Of a DNA stretch of 64,000 nt, positions 25,683 through 34,235 are shown one piece after another. Source of the stretch: Methylocapsa sp035622375 (GTDB lineage: Bacteria > Pseudomonadota > Alphaproteobacteria > Rhizobiales > Beijerinckiaceae); the NCBI GenBank assembly GCA_035622375.1, contig DASPVM010000038.1, forward strand, positions 1-64,000, in the 5' to 3' direction. Each line of letters opens with the position of its first letter. Position 1 is the stretch's first letter. The position numbers and the translations under genes are program-made. The notes under the pieces are model-generated. The model did no database searches. It worked only from the letters and a program-made list of their open reading frames with translations, and was not told the origin of the DNA.

Positions 25683-26546
25683 ATGCCAAGCCCTGATCAG
25701 ATGGAAACCATATTCGGCGGCTTCTCTCTGGGACTCAACAACTATGCGGTGATCGCGGTGATCGCACTGATCGCAGCGGCAATTACGATCGTCATCTCCC
25801 ACGTCAACTTTTACCGCCATTTGCAGGAGTCGAGCTGCAAGCCTGCGGAGCCGCGCGCTGGTCATGTCACGGCTGCATCCGTAACGGCTATATCCGGCCT
25901 CCCTGGCTCGGACAGTGAGCATCTCCTGCAGCAGCGATACGGTACCGCCGACCGTGCGCGTGCCTTCTACAGCAAGCAAGTACTCGATCATCTCTCCCCG
26001 ACCATGAGCGATTTCGCCGCGCGGGCCGAGTTCCTCTTCGTGGCGACCGCGGACCGGCACGGCGAGTGCGACTGCACTTCGAAGTTCGGCGAGCCGGGCT
26101 TTATCCGCGTGCTCAGCCCCAAGCACGTGATCTACCCCGAGTATCGCGGCAACGGCGTTTATGCCAACACCGGCAATATGCAGGAGAACCCGCATATTGG
26201 CATGCTCATGATCGACTTTTACCGCGATACGATCGGCTTGCACATCAACGGCCGGGCTCGCGTGGTCGAAAATGACGAGCTTCTGACCCAAGCGGACAAA
26301 CTGCCGGAGAGCATCCTCGCCGAGATGCGGCACGAGGGCAAGAGGCGGCCTGAGCGCTGGGTCGTGACCGAGGTCGAGGAAGCCTACATCCAGTGCTCTA
26401 AGCACATTCCCTTACTGCAGAAGCTCGATAAGGCAATCCATTGGGGAACGGACAGCGCCACCGAGAAGAAGGGTGACTATTTCAAGCTGGACGAACACCG
26501 GGCCGCGCTGGCCGTTGGGCGGGAGAGGGCAAATGAGCAACGATAA
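25683..26546 (+). CDS. membrane-anchored PNPOx-like flavin-binding protein
   Basis: The ATG at 25,683 follows a GAAAGGA site. A single membrane helix (about residues 16-36, VIAVIALIAAAITIVISHVNF) precedes a split-barrel domain of the pyridoxamine-phosphate-oxidase-like superfamily: FLFVATADRHGECDCTSKFG, VIYPEYRGNGVYANTGNMQE and IGMLMIDFYRDTIGLHINGR. Members bind FMN, haem or F420 and reduce or oxidise varied substrates. The 3' end overlaps the reductase gene by 14 bases, so the two are co-translated and probably form a redox pair, with the reductase supplying electrons. The substrate is unknown. Confidence 0.8.
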   Translation: MPSPDQMETIFGGFSLGLNNYAVIAVIALIAAAITIVISHVNFYRHLQESSCKPAEPRAGHVTAASVTAISGLPGSDSEHLLQQRYGTADRARAFYSKQVLDHLSPTMSDFAARAEFLFVATADRHGECDCTSKFGEPGFIRVLSPKHVIYPEYRGNGVYANTGNMQENPHIGMLMIDFYRDTIGLHINGRARVVENDELLTQADKLPESILAEMRHEGKRRPERWVVTEVEEAYIQCSKHIPLLQKLDKAIHWGTDSATEKKGDYFKLDEHRAALAVGRERANEQR

Positions 26547-27846
26547 GCTCGGCCTTTCCGGGTCGGCGGTCACGGAGGTCTGGAGTAAGGCTTTTTTCGC
26601 TTGGCAAGCCACGCCGCGTAAGGCGCTTGCCCTCAGGCATAAGCCCCAGCGTGAGGGCAGCGGTCCAATTCCGGCTCTGTCGGCGAACTTTGCGGATGAC
26701 TTGTTCGCGGGACGCGTTCGCGAGCCGCTCGCCGTCACCCCGGCCAAAGCCGCTCGCCCGCCCGTGCCGGCGGCGCTCCCGCTCTCCCCGCTTCGGCAAC
26801 AGCTGGTTGCGGAAGGAGGCGAGATGCCTTCCTGGCGGCACGAGCCGCTCTCTCTCGTTGTCGTTGATATCATCGAGGAGGCTCCCGACACCAGGACCTT
26901 CCGCCTCGCCGGGGAGACGGCGATGCGGTTCGGCTACAGCCCGGGCGACCATGTGATGGTTTCGCTCGACATCGGCGGGAAGCGGGTCCGCCGAGCCTAC
27001 AGCCTTTCCTCGAGCCCGTCGCGGCCCTATCTCCTCGATCTCACGGTGAAGCGCGTCCCAGGCGGGCTGGCCTCCGTCTGGATGTGCGATCATCTCGGGA
27101 TCGGCTCGCGCATTACCGTGGAAGGGCCGCGCGGCCGTTTCACCTGCCTCGACCGGCCCACCCGCAGGCTTCTCCTCATTGGTGCCGGAAGTGGAATCAC
27201 GCCATTGATGTCGATGTGCCGTTGGATCGCAGATACCGCCGCCGAGGCGGATGTCGAGATGCTGCTCTCCTTCCGGACCGTCGCCGACATCATCTATCGC
27301 CGGGAGCTTGAGCTGCTCGCCACGCGGCACCCCAACATTCGCATCGCCATCACACTCACGGGTGATGAGAGGGAGCTTGACGGCTGGCAGGGCCGCTGCG
27401 GCCGTGTCGACGAGGCCATGATCGCCGGGCTCGGCACCGGCCTTGCGGACTGCGATGCCTATCTTTGCGGCCCCGAGGGCTTTGCCGATGCCGTGCAGTC
27501 GAGCCTTGAGGCGCTCGGTTTCGATATGCGCCGACTTTATCGGGAGAGCTTCGGTCCCGTGCGGCCCGCCCGGCCAGCGGAGGTGGGTCCTCGGCATAAG
27601 GTCAGGTTCATCCGGTCGGGCCTTGCGGTTGAGGCGGATGAGGCTACGACATTGTTGGAGCTGGCTGAGGCTCACGGGATCGAGCTGAGCTATAGTTGCC
27701 GCTCCGGTTATTGCGGTGACTGCGAAGTGAGGTGCTCGGGACCAGTTACCTTCGCAGACGCGAAAGGGTCCAGCGAGCACTCGAATGGCGGCCTAGTCCT
27801 GGCCTGCTCATGCTTCGCGCGGGGCGATCTCGATGTCGAAGCCTGA
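26533..27846 (+). CDS. ferredoxin-NAD(P)H oxidoreductase of the Hcr type
   Basis: The 437-residue protein has an unassigned ~95-residue N-terminal segment, an FAD-binding FNR domain (YSPGDHVMVSLDIGGKRVRR with RAYSLSSSPSR), and an NAD-binding domain (LLIGAGSGITPLMSMCRWI, then CDAYLCGPEGFADAVQ). A C-terminal plant-type 2Fe-2S domain has Cys389, Cys394, Cys397 and Cys425. This layout is shared with Hcr, the reductase for the hybrid cluster protein, and with phthalate-dioxygenase-type reductases. No hcp gene is present, and the overlapping PNPOx-like protein is the likely electron acceptor. The ATG at 26,533 is preferred because it matches the overlap; an in-frame start exists at 26,473. Confidence 0.88.
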   Translation: MSNDKLGLSGSAVTEVWSKAFFAWQATPRKALALRHKPQREGSGPIPALSANFADDLFAGRVREPLAVTPAKAARPPVPAALPLSPLRQQLVAEGGEMPSWRHEPLSLVVVDIIEEAPDTRTFRLAGETAMRFGYSPGDHVMVSLDIGGKRVRRAYSLSSSPSRPYLLDLTVKRVPGGLASVWMCDHLGIGSRITVEGPRGRFTCLDRPTRRLLLIGAGSGITPLMSMCRWIADTAAEADVEMLLSFRTVADIIYRRELELLATRHPNIRIAITLTGDERELDGWQGRCGRVDEAMIAGLGTGLADCDAYLCGPEGFADAVQSSLEALGFDMRRLYRESFGPVRPARPAEVGPRHKVRFIRSGLAVEADEATTLLELAEAHGIELSYSCRSGYCGDCEVRCSGPVTFADAKGSSEHSNGGLVLACSCFARGDLDVEA

Positions 27847-28270
27847 TATAACCCTATTCCTCCAAGCCGCTGTCCCCCCTGAAAACAGGGTAAGCTGCGG
27901 CCTTTCGCGCGCAGGTTCTTAATCCGCCCGTAACATAACCACCGGTTTTTACATAAGTTACCGATAACTTTACGATCGAACCCCGCCGGGGTCGCCATCG
28001 AGTTTATGGGCGTGCGGTTGTGGCATAAGAACCAACGTATACCTTTAGTCCTGTTCCGCCGAAATCGCTAGGCAATATAGCGCGCCGCGAATACCGCAGG
28101 CGATAAGGCTGAATTCACCGCGCCTCCGGCAAAAAAACTTATTTCTACCTATCGCCATTCGCGACTTTGTACAATTAGCATTTATGCGTTCTAGGGGTAC
28201 AATTGATAATATATGTAACACGATATATGTAGGCTACCATGAACAGTCCGCATCAACAAGGAATTCTGGC
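27847..28270. other. AT-rich leader region with short direct repeats
   Basis: About 420 bases with no gene. Near 28,170-28,235 there are two copies of GTACAATT and two of ATATATGTA, just upstream of the small gene at 28,271; they may be regulator sites. No terminator with a T-run was seen after the reductase gene. Confidence 0.35.
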
Positions 28271-28546
28271 ATGGCGGCATCAACGGGTTGTATCTCGATT
28301 ACTGGCGGCATGGGCTGGCAGCTCATTGGAACTCTTGGAGGAGCCGGTCAATTTATTATCCAGCCCGCATCTATCCCTTTATCCATTGCTTTTGGTTCAG
28401 CTCCTCCTTCGGGAAATGATGGATTCCATATCCCGGCACATACCCGGCCGTTCGTTTCTCCGCCATTTGCGTCGGGGACAAATGCCTACGCCTGTATCAC
28501 TCCGCAAAAGACTTCCGCCCGCGTCGTTATTTCAACCACGGCATAG
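28271..28546 (+). CDS. small protein of unknown function
   Basis: A 91-residue product starts at an ATG 8 bases after an AAGGA site. It is rich in Gly, Ser, Pro and Ile (TGCISITGGMGWQLIGTLGG, FIIQPASIPLSIAFGSAPPS) with little charge. The composition resembles beta-structured structural or phage-type proteins, but no family was recognised. Its last 20 bases overlap the end of the convergent SGNH hydrolase gene. The AT-richer base use of this pair differs from the flanking core genes and hints at acquisition. Confidence 0.55.
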   Translation: MAASTGCISITGGMGWQLIGTLGGAGQFIIQPASIPLSIAFGSAPPSGNDGFHIPAHTRPFVSPPFASGTNAYACITPQKTSARVVISTTA

Positions 28547-29396
28547 GGCTAGATATTGGCCGAGCTCTCTTATCTATTCTATGCGCTTGGCGTACGAAGC
28601 CGCCATTAATAGGGTGTAAACATTGCGCTCGAATCTGCCGGGCGCTGGCGAACACGGTTGGCGACAGCGCCTTGACTATTTGCAAAACGCCAAACGGTGA
28701 TGGATGCACTCCGTCAGATGACATCCCGTATAAGAGCGTCAAGTCCGATTGGCGAAAAATACGATTGAGATTCACGCACGGTACTCGATTATCGTAGCAG
28801 CATTCGATAATTATGTTTGATATGGCTGCCGCATTTTGACACCACGCGATTACAGCACTGTCGGGGCGATCAAATCCCCTTTCTAATGGCCACGGCGTGG
28901 TAAATATGAATCCCTTTCCAGTAGCCAAAAAGTTGGCAATAAGGCTAGTTACGTCCTGGCGAAGCGTTGCCCATTGCTGGTCTTCCGCTGGAAGCCATAT
29001 ATTGTTTATGCCGATTTGCACGACGGCCAGGATGGCTGACCGCGCATTAGCAAATGCTTGTGCGCAATAATTGATGCTATCGCGGATATAAATTCCGGGC
29101 ATTCCAATATCGATCACCGGATATTGCCCAAAACGTGTGCTCGGAAAACACGTTGCTCGGCTATCCCCACATATCGCAATGCATGTGCCTGCAGCGGCTG
29201 AAATTATTTTAGCGCCGGCAACGCGGCCGGCCCATCCGCTGCCGGACGTATCTTGTATGATGGCCGGAACAGACATCATTGAAACTTGACAATAAGCGCT
29301 GGTTGTTGCGACAGGACCTCCAAGGCTAGCCGCTCCAGCTTTTAGAAAAGTCCTTCTAGTTACGCCAAGGTCTATGTCTGTAGTATTTTTTATCAT
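28527..29396 (-). CDS. SGNH/GDSL-type hydrolase with Tat-like signal
   Basis: The 289-residue protein begins with a twin-arginine motif (RRTFLKAGAASLGG) suggesting Tat export. SGNH blocks follow in order: block I CGDSRATCF with the nucleophile Ser, block III VVQIGINNIW with the Asn, and block V SSDGVHPSPFG with the Asp-His pair. These enzymes hydrolyse esters, often on polysaccharides or lipids, and this one should act in the periplasm. The substrate cannot be predicted. Base composition is AT-richer than neighbouring core genes. The start ATG has only a weak ribosome-binding site. Confidence 0.78.
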   Translation of the reverse strand: MIKNTTDIDLGVTRRTFLKAGAASLGGPVATTSAYCQVSMMSVPAIIQDTSGSGWAGRVAGAKIISAAAGTCIAICGDSRATCFPSTRFGQYPVIDIGMPGIYIRDSINYCAQAFANARSAILAVVQIGINNIWLPAEDQQWATLRQDVTSLIANFLATGKGFIFTTPWPLERGFDRPDSAVIAWCQNAAAISNIIIECCYDNRVPCVNLNRIFRQSDLTLLYGMSSDGVHPSPFGVLQIVKALSPTVFASARQIRAQCLHPINGGFVRQAHRIDKRARPISSPMPWLK

Positions 29397-30099
29397 TTAT
29401 CTTGGTACCGACACTAATCGGGTTGCTTAAGGGATATGCAGCCACTTGATGGAGCCGCAAGTGACGACGATAAAAGAAGTTGCGACTCTCTTTGCCTATT
29501 TGGAATAGGAGTTGCGTGAATGGTTATTCTCAATGCGTCTAGCGCAGTTCGACTTAAACGGATGCCAGCCAAAAAGGTTCAAAGGCCACGTCAGTTGGAC
29601 AGCTTGTCACGGCGAGCTTGCGGCGGCCGGACTGCAAGCGCAAGGCTGACACCAGCCAAATTCCCTATCGTAGACCTTCCCTTGCGGTGGTGCGTCGCGG
29701 GCATTCGTGATCGAATCGACGAGGCATCAAACCCGTGGGATTCGCGCGCGCCCATCGAGATCGAGAGGAGCGAAGACTGTAATCGATTGTTGGCCCTTAC
29801 CTAGACACTCATGGAGGATGAGTTAGCCGGAGCATTTTGAGAGTCATGTTCAATTTCGAGACAGTGTTGCAAAAATATCCAGCCACCTGTTTTTAAATGA
29901 ATTTTAAGAATTTAGCGGTCTTCTTAAAAATCGATTGGAATAAGCTCTGCCGTATTTACGTCGTATTCAGAAAGGGAATTGATTCCCGGCTTAGCCGCCG
30001 GCATGAGGCCTCGATCTGCTGAGGATCCAAGACTGCGGTCGCTTTTATAGAATCGGCGGGAGCATCGATGGCTCTACGTCGCGAGCTGAGGGGGAGCAC
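29397..30099. other. intergenic region with one weak small frame
   Basis: About 700 bases. A plus-strand frame at 29,520-29,804 (94 codons, AGGAG site 8 bases before the ATG, start MVILNASSAVRLKRMPAKKV) is basic and of no known family; it could be a small gene or chance. The rest shows no gene. Bases 29,880-29,945 are AT-rich and may carry the promoter of the RlpA-like gene. Confidence 0.35.
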
Positions 30100-30966
30100 A
30101 TGCGGTCGAGCGGGAATTTCTTGGCGCCGAAGCTTATAAAGTTCCCGTTTCCTCCGCGCTTTGCTGGCCACTCAGACCGGCTTGTCCTCCTAAGCTTCAT
30201 AGGCTGCGGAGTGGCATGCTTAGGCGGATGCGCCGAGATTCCATCGCAAAATCTCGCAATGGGCCACTCATCGAAGGAGCATTTTTCCTCTTCAATCTAT
30301 GGGGCAGCGAGCCCCCGTGTCGTCGCCGATGGAGAGCCCGTGCCGCATGGCGGCGGCACTTACATGGTCGGCAAGCCCTATACAATTGCTGGGAAAACGT
30401 ACTATCCGAGCGAAAAGCGCTACGCCGCGGTTGGCTTAGCTTCGTGGTACGGCGAGGCATTCCACGGGCGCCGCACTGCGAACGGGGAAGTCTACGACAG
30501 CGATTCGATTTCCGCCGCTCATCCGACGATGCCTTTGCCGAGCTATGCAAGAGTCACCAACCTGCGCAATAATTACTCGATGGTCGTTCGCGTCAATGAC
30601 CGCGGGCCGTTCACCGCTGGCAGGATTATGGACGTGTCACGAAAAACCGCCGAGGTTTTGGACTTCCACTTGAGAGGAACGACACCCGTCAAGATCGAAT
30701 ATATCGGAGCGGCCAGCCTCTCTGGATCCGATGATGAAAAACTGCTCGCGACGCTGCGTAAAGATAACCCCGCTTCGCTCGGGGTTGCGGAACGTATTCC
30801 TGTCGAGGACACAACTTCCCGCGCCGCTACAGCCGCTGTCCGTGGCGCTCTCCGGCTGGCTGGCAGCGAAGTCGAGATGGCCGACGCCGCCGGGCCGATC
30901 CCGTTGCCGCCCGCGCGCCCGGAAAATTTAGCGGCAGGCCGAGGCGTTCCTGTCGCCTCTCGCTGA
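30100..30966 (+). CDS. rlpA: RlpA-like septal-ring lipoprotein
   Basis: The protein has a signal sequence ending in a lipobox (CLGGC, lipidated Cys near residue 44) and a double-psi beta-barrel domain. The RlpA signature VGLASWYGEAFHGRRTANGE is present, with later YARVTNLRNNYSMVVRVNDR, RGPFTAGRIMDVS and the DFHLRGTTPVKIEYIG strand. RlpA proteins bind or cleave denuded peptidoglycan glycan at the septum; the Asp in VNDRGPF is the catalytic residue of lytic members. There is no SPOR domain at the C-terminus, which is a low-complexity Ala/Pro tail. A GGGGGAG site precedes the ATG. It heads the core block with the D,D-carboxypeptidase downstream. Confidence 0.9.
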   Translation: MRSSGNFLAPKLIKFPFPPRFAGHSDRLVLLSFIGCGVACLGGCAEIPSQNLAMGHSSKEHFSSSIYGAASPRVVADGEPVPHGGGTYMVGKPYTIAGKTYYPSEKRYAAVGLASWYGEAFHGRRTANGEVYDSDSISAAHPTMPLPSYARVTNLRNNYSMVVRVNDRGPFTAGRIMDVSRKTAEVLDFHLRGTTPVKIEYIGAASLSGSDDEKLLATLRKDNPASLGVAERIPVEDTTSRAATAAVRGALRLAGSEVEMADAAGPIPLPPARPENLAAGRGVPVASR

Positions 30967-31146
30967 GATCTATCGGCGCCAACCTCTCTTTTCAGGCTGC
31001 TTGTTCCCGCTGCGCCGTCGTTTAGGCCGAAAGTGCTGAATATGCCTTCGGCGAGAGGCCCCCCTGTATTGAATGCGCCTTCGCGAGTGCATACTATAGG
31101 CGAAGATAGTCTTCAATCGAAGGTTTAAGACTCTTTGTTGCGGGAA

Positions 31147-31167
31147 GCCCGCCGGCGGCCGGCGGGC
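31147..31167. repeat. GC-rich palindrome in the leader of the carboxypeptidase gene
   Basis: GCCCGCCGG and CCGGCGGGC pair around a 3-base loop, ending 26 bases upstream of the TTG start at 31,194. No T-run follows. It could be a partial terminator between the RlpA-like and carboxypeptidase genes or a translational control hairpin. Confidence 0.45.
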
Positions 31168-31193
31168 AAGCAAAGTGTCAAGGAAACTTTGCC

Positions 31194-32405
31194 TTGTTCA
31201 ATTTGTTTTTTTGGTTTCACCAATTCGGGTTTCGGCCGACAATTTTCCTATTCGCACTTTTCGTTTTGGCATCCGTAGGAGGTCCTCCGGCGCTGTCGGC
31301 CGAGACAATCCAAACGAGTGTTCCTCACGCGATCCTCATCGACGCCGCTTCCAAAACCGTTCTCTTTGAAAAGGATGCCGATACCCTCGTCGTCCCTGCC
31401 TCGACCGCGAAAATTATGACGGCGGAAATTGTCTTCCACGAAATCAGCCTCGGCCATTTGAAGCTCGACGACCAGCTCCTCGTCAGCGAGACCGCCTGGC
31501 GATATGGTGGCGCCCCGGCGCGCGGTTCCAGCATGTTCGCGGCTCCGAACAGCCAAGTCAGGGTTGAGGATCTCATCCGCGGCCTCGTCATTGTCTCGGG
31601 CAATGACGCCGCCATCGCGCTGGCGGAAGGAATTGCTGGGTCGGAAGGCGCCTTCGCGACACTGATGACCAAACGCGCCCGCGAGCTTGGCTTAGAACAT
31701 TCGACCTTTACAAACGCATGGGGCAGGGGGGATCCCGAGCAAAAAGTATCGCCAAGGGAGATGGCCGCTCTCGCCAACCATGTCATCCAGACCTACCCCG
31801 ATCTCTACAAATACTTCGGAGAGAGGGAGTTCACCTGGAATAAAATCAAGCAAACGAACCGCAATCCTCTGCTGACGATGGATTTCGGCGCCGATGGTCT
31901 AAAGACCGGCAATATCAATGACAGCGGCTACGGGCTCGTCGCCTCCGCCGTTCAGAATGGCCAGCGGTTGATTTTGGCTCTCTATGGTGCATCCTCCGCG
32001 AAAGAGCGGGCCGAGGAAGCGCGCAAGATTTTCTTGTGGGGCTTCCGGTCGTTCGATTCGAAAAGTCTTTTCCAAAAGGAAGAGGTTATCGGAACGGCCA
32101 AGGTCTACGGTGGCGTTTCGTCCGATGTTCCTCTCACCGCGGACGATGAAGTTAAGATCTTGGTGCCGAGGAATAACGGCGAAAAATTCTCGGGGCGAAT
32201 CGTCTATGTCGGGCCATTGATGGCGCCCCTTGAGGCAGACCGGGAAGTTGCGCGCCTCAAAATATTTAGGGGGCCAGAGCAAATTCTTGATCTTCCCTTG
32301 AAGACGGCGGCCGCGATCGGACAAGGTGGCATCCCTAAGCGGGCCATGGATGCTAGTTTGGAATACGCGACGGAGCTTATCCGCAAGTACATTCTCAAGA
32401 AGTGA
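31194..32405 (+). CDS. D-alanyl-D-alanine carboxypeptidase (PBP5/6 type)
   Basis: The 403-residue exported enzyme has the three penicillin-binding motifs: STAK (residues 70-73, with the acyl-enzyme Ser), SGN (135-137) and KTG (237-239). A C-terminal beta-domain and an amphipathic end (ATELIRKYILKK) for membrane attachment follow. It trims the terminal D-Ala from peptidoglycan stem peptides in the periplasm. The start is a TTG behind an AAGGA site, giving a hydrophobic signal segment. The stop overlaps the tmk GTG by 4 bases, so the two genes are coupled. Confidence 0.92.
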   Translation: MFNLFFWFHQFGFRPTIFLFALFVLASVGGPPALSAETIQTSVPHAILIDAASKTVLFEKDADTLVVPASTAKIMTAEIVFHEISLGHLKLDDQLLVSETAWRYGGAPARGSSMFAAPNSQVRVEDLIRGLVIVSGNDAAIALAEGIAGSEGAFATLMTKRARELGLEHSTFTNAWGRGDPEQKVSPREMAALANHVIQTYPDLYKYFGEREFTWNKIKQTNRNPLLTMDFGADGLKTGNINDSGYGLVASAVQNGQRLILALYGASSAKERAEEARKIFLWGFRSFDSKSLFQKEEVIGTAKVYGGVSSDVPLTADDEVKILVPRNNGEKFSGRIVYVGPLMAPLEADREVARLKIFRGPEQILDLPLKTAAAIGQGGIPKRAMDASLEYATELIRKYILKK

Positions 32406-33100
32406 AGGAGAGAAGGACGCCGGGTAGCGATGCTGCGAAGCGCGGCCGCTTCATTACACTTGAGGGCGGCGAGGGGGCTGGCAAATCCACTCAAGTCAAA
32501 TACCTCTTGAGCAACCTTCGCGAGGCCGGAGTGGGGGCCATTGGGACCCGTGAGCCGGGCGGCTCTCCAGGCGCGGAGATCTTGCGCAAGGTTTTACTAT
32601 CAGGGAAATTGGCGCGCCTTGGCTCAAGTGCTGAAGCCATCCTTTTTTCCGCCGCTCGTATCGACCATTTGGAAAACACCATTAAGCCAGCGCTCGCTGC
32701 GGGACTCTATGTTATTTCGGATAGATTCTTTGATTCGACGAGAGCTTATCAGGGGCACCGGGGGCAACTTGATCCAAGTTTTATGCGCGCTCTCGAACGT
32801 GTCACTCTCGCGGGATTGCGGCCGGATCTCACCATAATTCTTGACCTACCCGCGGCGGAGGGTCTCGCGCGCGCCGCCGCGCGGCGGAGCAGCGGCGAAA
32901 ACGCTGACCGTTTTGAACGCGAAAACCGGGCATTTCATGAGGCGTTGCGTACTGCTTTTATTGAAATCGCCGCGGCGGAGCCGGCGCGCTGCATCGTGGT
33001 GAACGCGCTGCGCGCCGAGCAACAGGTTGCCAGGGACATTTTTAAAATCGTTTCGGATAGATTTTGTCTTGGGGACGCGAGGTTGAAATCCCATGCCTAA
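32402..33100 (+). CDS. tmk: thymidylate kinase
   Basis: The 232-residue protein has the P-loop FITLEGGEGAGKST (about residues 17-30), the DR motif in YVISDRFFDSTRAYQG, and the LID-region Arg cluster ARAAARRSS. It phosphorylates dTMP to dTDP for DNA synthesis. The GTG start overlaps the preceding stop (GTGA), and the 3' end overlaps holB by 8 bases, an arrangement common in alphaproteobacteria. Confidence 0.96.
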   Translation: MKERRTPGSDAAKRGRFITLEGGEGAGKSTQVKYLLSNLREAGVGAIGTREPGGSPGAEILRKVLLSGKLARLGSSAEAILFSAARIDHLENTIKPALAAGLYVISDRFFDSTRAYQGHRGQLDPSFMRALERVTLAGLRPDLTIILDLPAAEGLARAAARRSSGENADRFERENRAFHEALRTAFIEIAAAEPARCIVVNALRAEQQVARDIFKIVSDRFCLGDARLKSHA

Positions 33101-34181
33101 GCGGATGGCAACAGCGAGCGAAAGCAATCCCGAGTCAGATCGGTATGGGGATACGCCGCATCCGCGCTCGGTCAGCGATTTTTTTGGCCACACGGCCGCC
33201 TTGCGGACTCTTCAGCTTGCCCATGCGACAAAGCGCTTTCCTCAAGCATTGATTATCAGTGGCCCTCCTGGCATCGGCAAGGCGACGTTGGCGTGGCGCC
33301 TCGCGCGATTTTTTTTGGCGCAGCCCGGCGCGCCGGAGAATCAAGCGCTTGGCAATTTTTTTGTCCCGCAGGATCATCCCGTCGCTCGCCAGATCACGGC
33401 CATGTCCCATCCCGATTTGATCCTACTGCGGCGCGAATGGAACGAACGTGACAGGAAATTCTTCGCCGATATTCGCGTCGAGGATGTGCGGCGGGCCGTC
33501 CATTTGTTTCAACAGGCGGCGGGGGGCGGAGGGTATCGAATCTGCGTCATAGATAACGCCGATGACCTCAATGCGAACAGCGCCAATGCTTTGCTAAAGC
33601 TCATCGAAGAGCCGCCACCCTGCTCGCTTTTTCTTATCACCGCAACTCTGCCCGGGCGAATGCTCGCCACTCTACGCTCGCGCTGCCAAAGGATATTTTT
33701 AAAGCCGCTGGCGCCGAGCGAGATCTCGGCAATCATCCTGTCGTTAAAGCGCCCGCCGGAAACGGAGAGCGAGCTTGAAGCCGCCGCGAACCACGCCGAG
33801 GGCTCGGTCCATAAGGCACTGCGCCTTCTCGTCCGCGAAAGCGCGGCGCTCGACCTGCACCTTCGCAAAATTTTAGATGATTTGCCCCGGATTGATTGGC
33901 AGGAAATCCATGCGCTGGCGAGCCGGTTGGCGGCGACGCCCGCGCAGGACGATTTTGAGGCGATGCTTGGATCCATCAAGGATTGGCTGGGGCTGCGGAC
34001 AAGGCAAAGCGCGAAGGCCATGCCGAGCGGTTCGGCCGCGGCGCTTGCGCCCTATGCTCTTGTATGGGAAAAACTGACCGAAGCCACCCGCGAGCTTGAA
34101 ATCTTCAATCTCGACAAACGGCTGTTCATTCTAAATCTTTTCTCTGACCTTGCGGCGGCCGCTCGGCCTCAGGTAGATTGA
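33093..34181 (+). CDS. holB: DNA polymerase III subunit delta'
   Basis: The 362-residue AAA+ protein has the P-loop-like GPPGIGKATL (residues 57-66), VEDVRRAVHLFQQ, the Walker B/sensor region ICVIDNADDLNANSANALLK with the clamp-loader signature LIEEPP, and the arginine-finger block LRSRCQR. Delta' is the rigid stator of the clamp loader. It is coupled to tmk by overlap. The C-terminal collar domain is intact and the length is normal. Confidence 0.95.
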   Translation: MPKRMATASESNPESDRYGDTPHPRSVSDFFGHTAALRTLQLAHATKRFPQALIISGPPGIGKATLAWRLARFFLAQPGAPENQALGNFFVPQDHPVARQITAMSHPDLILLRREWNERDRKFFADIRVEDVRRAVHLFQQAAGGGGYRICVIDNADDLNANSANALLKLIEEPPPCSLFLITATLPGRMLATLRSRCQRIFLKPLAPSEISAIILSLKRPPETESELEAAANHAEGSVHKALRLLVRESAALDLHLRKILDDLPRIDWQEIHALASRLAATPAQDDFEAMLGSIKDWLGLRTRQSAKAMPSGSAAALAPYALVWEKLTEATRELEIFNLDKRLFILNLFSDLAAAARPQVD

Positions 34182-34235
34182 GGGTCACGCAGCTGCGAGC
34201 AATGGCAAAGGCAATAGGCGAGATCTAAGGATAGC

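Noticed and set aside
26482..27780. 432-codon minus-strand frame opposite the reductase
   Set aside because: Antisense shadow produced by high GC; the plus-strand protein has clear FAD, NAD and 2Fe-2S motifs.
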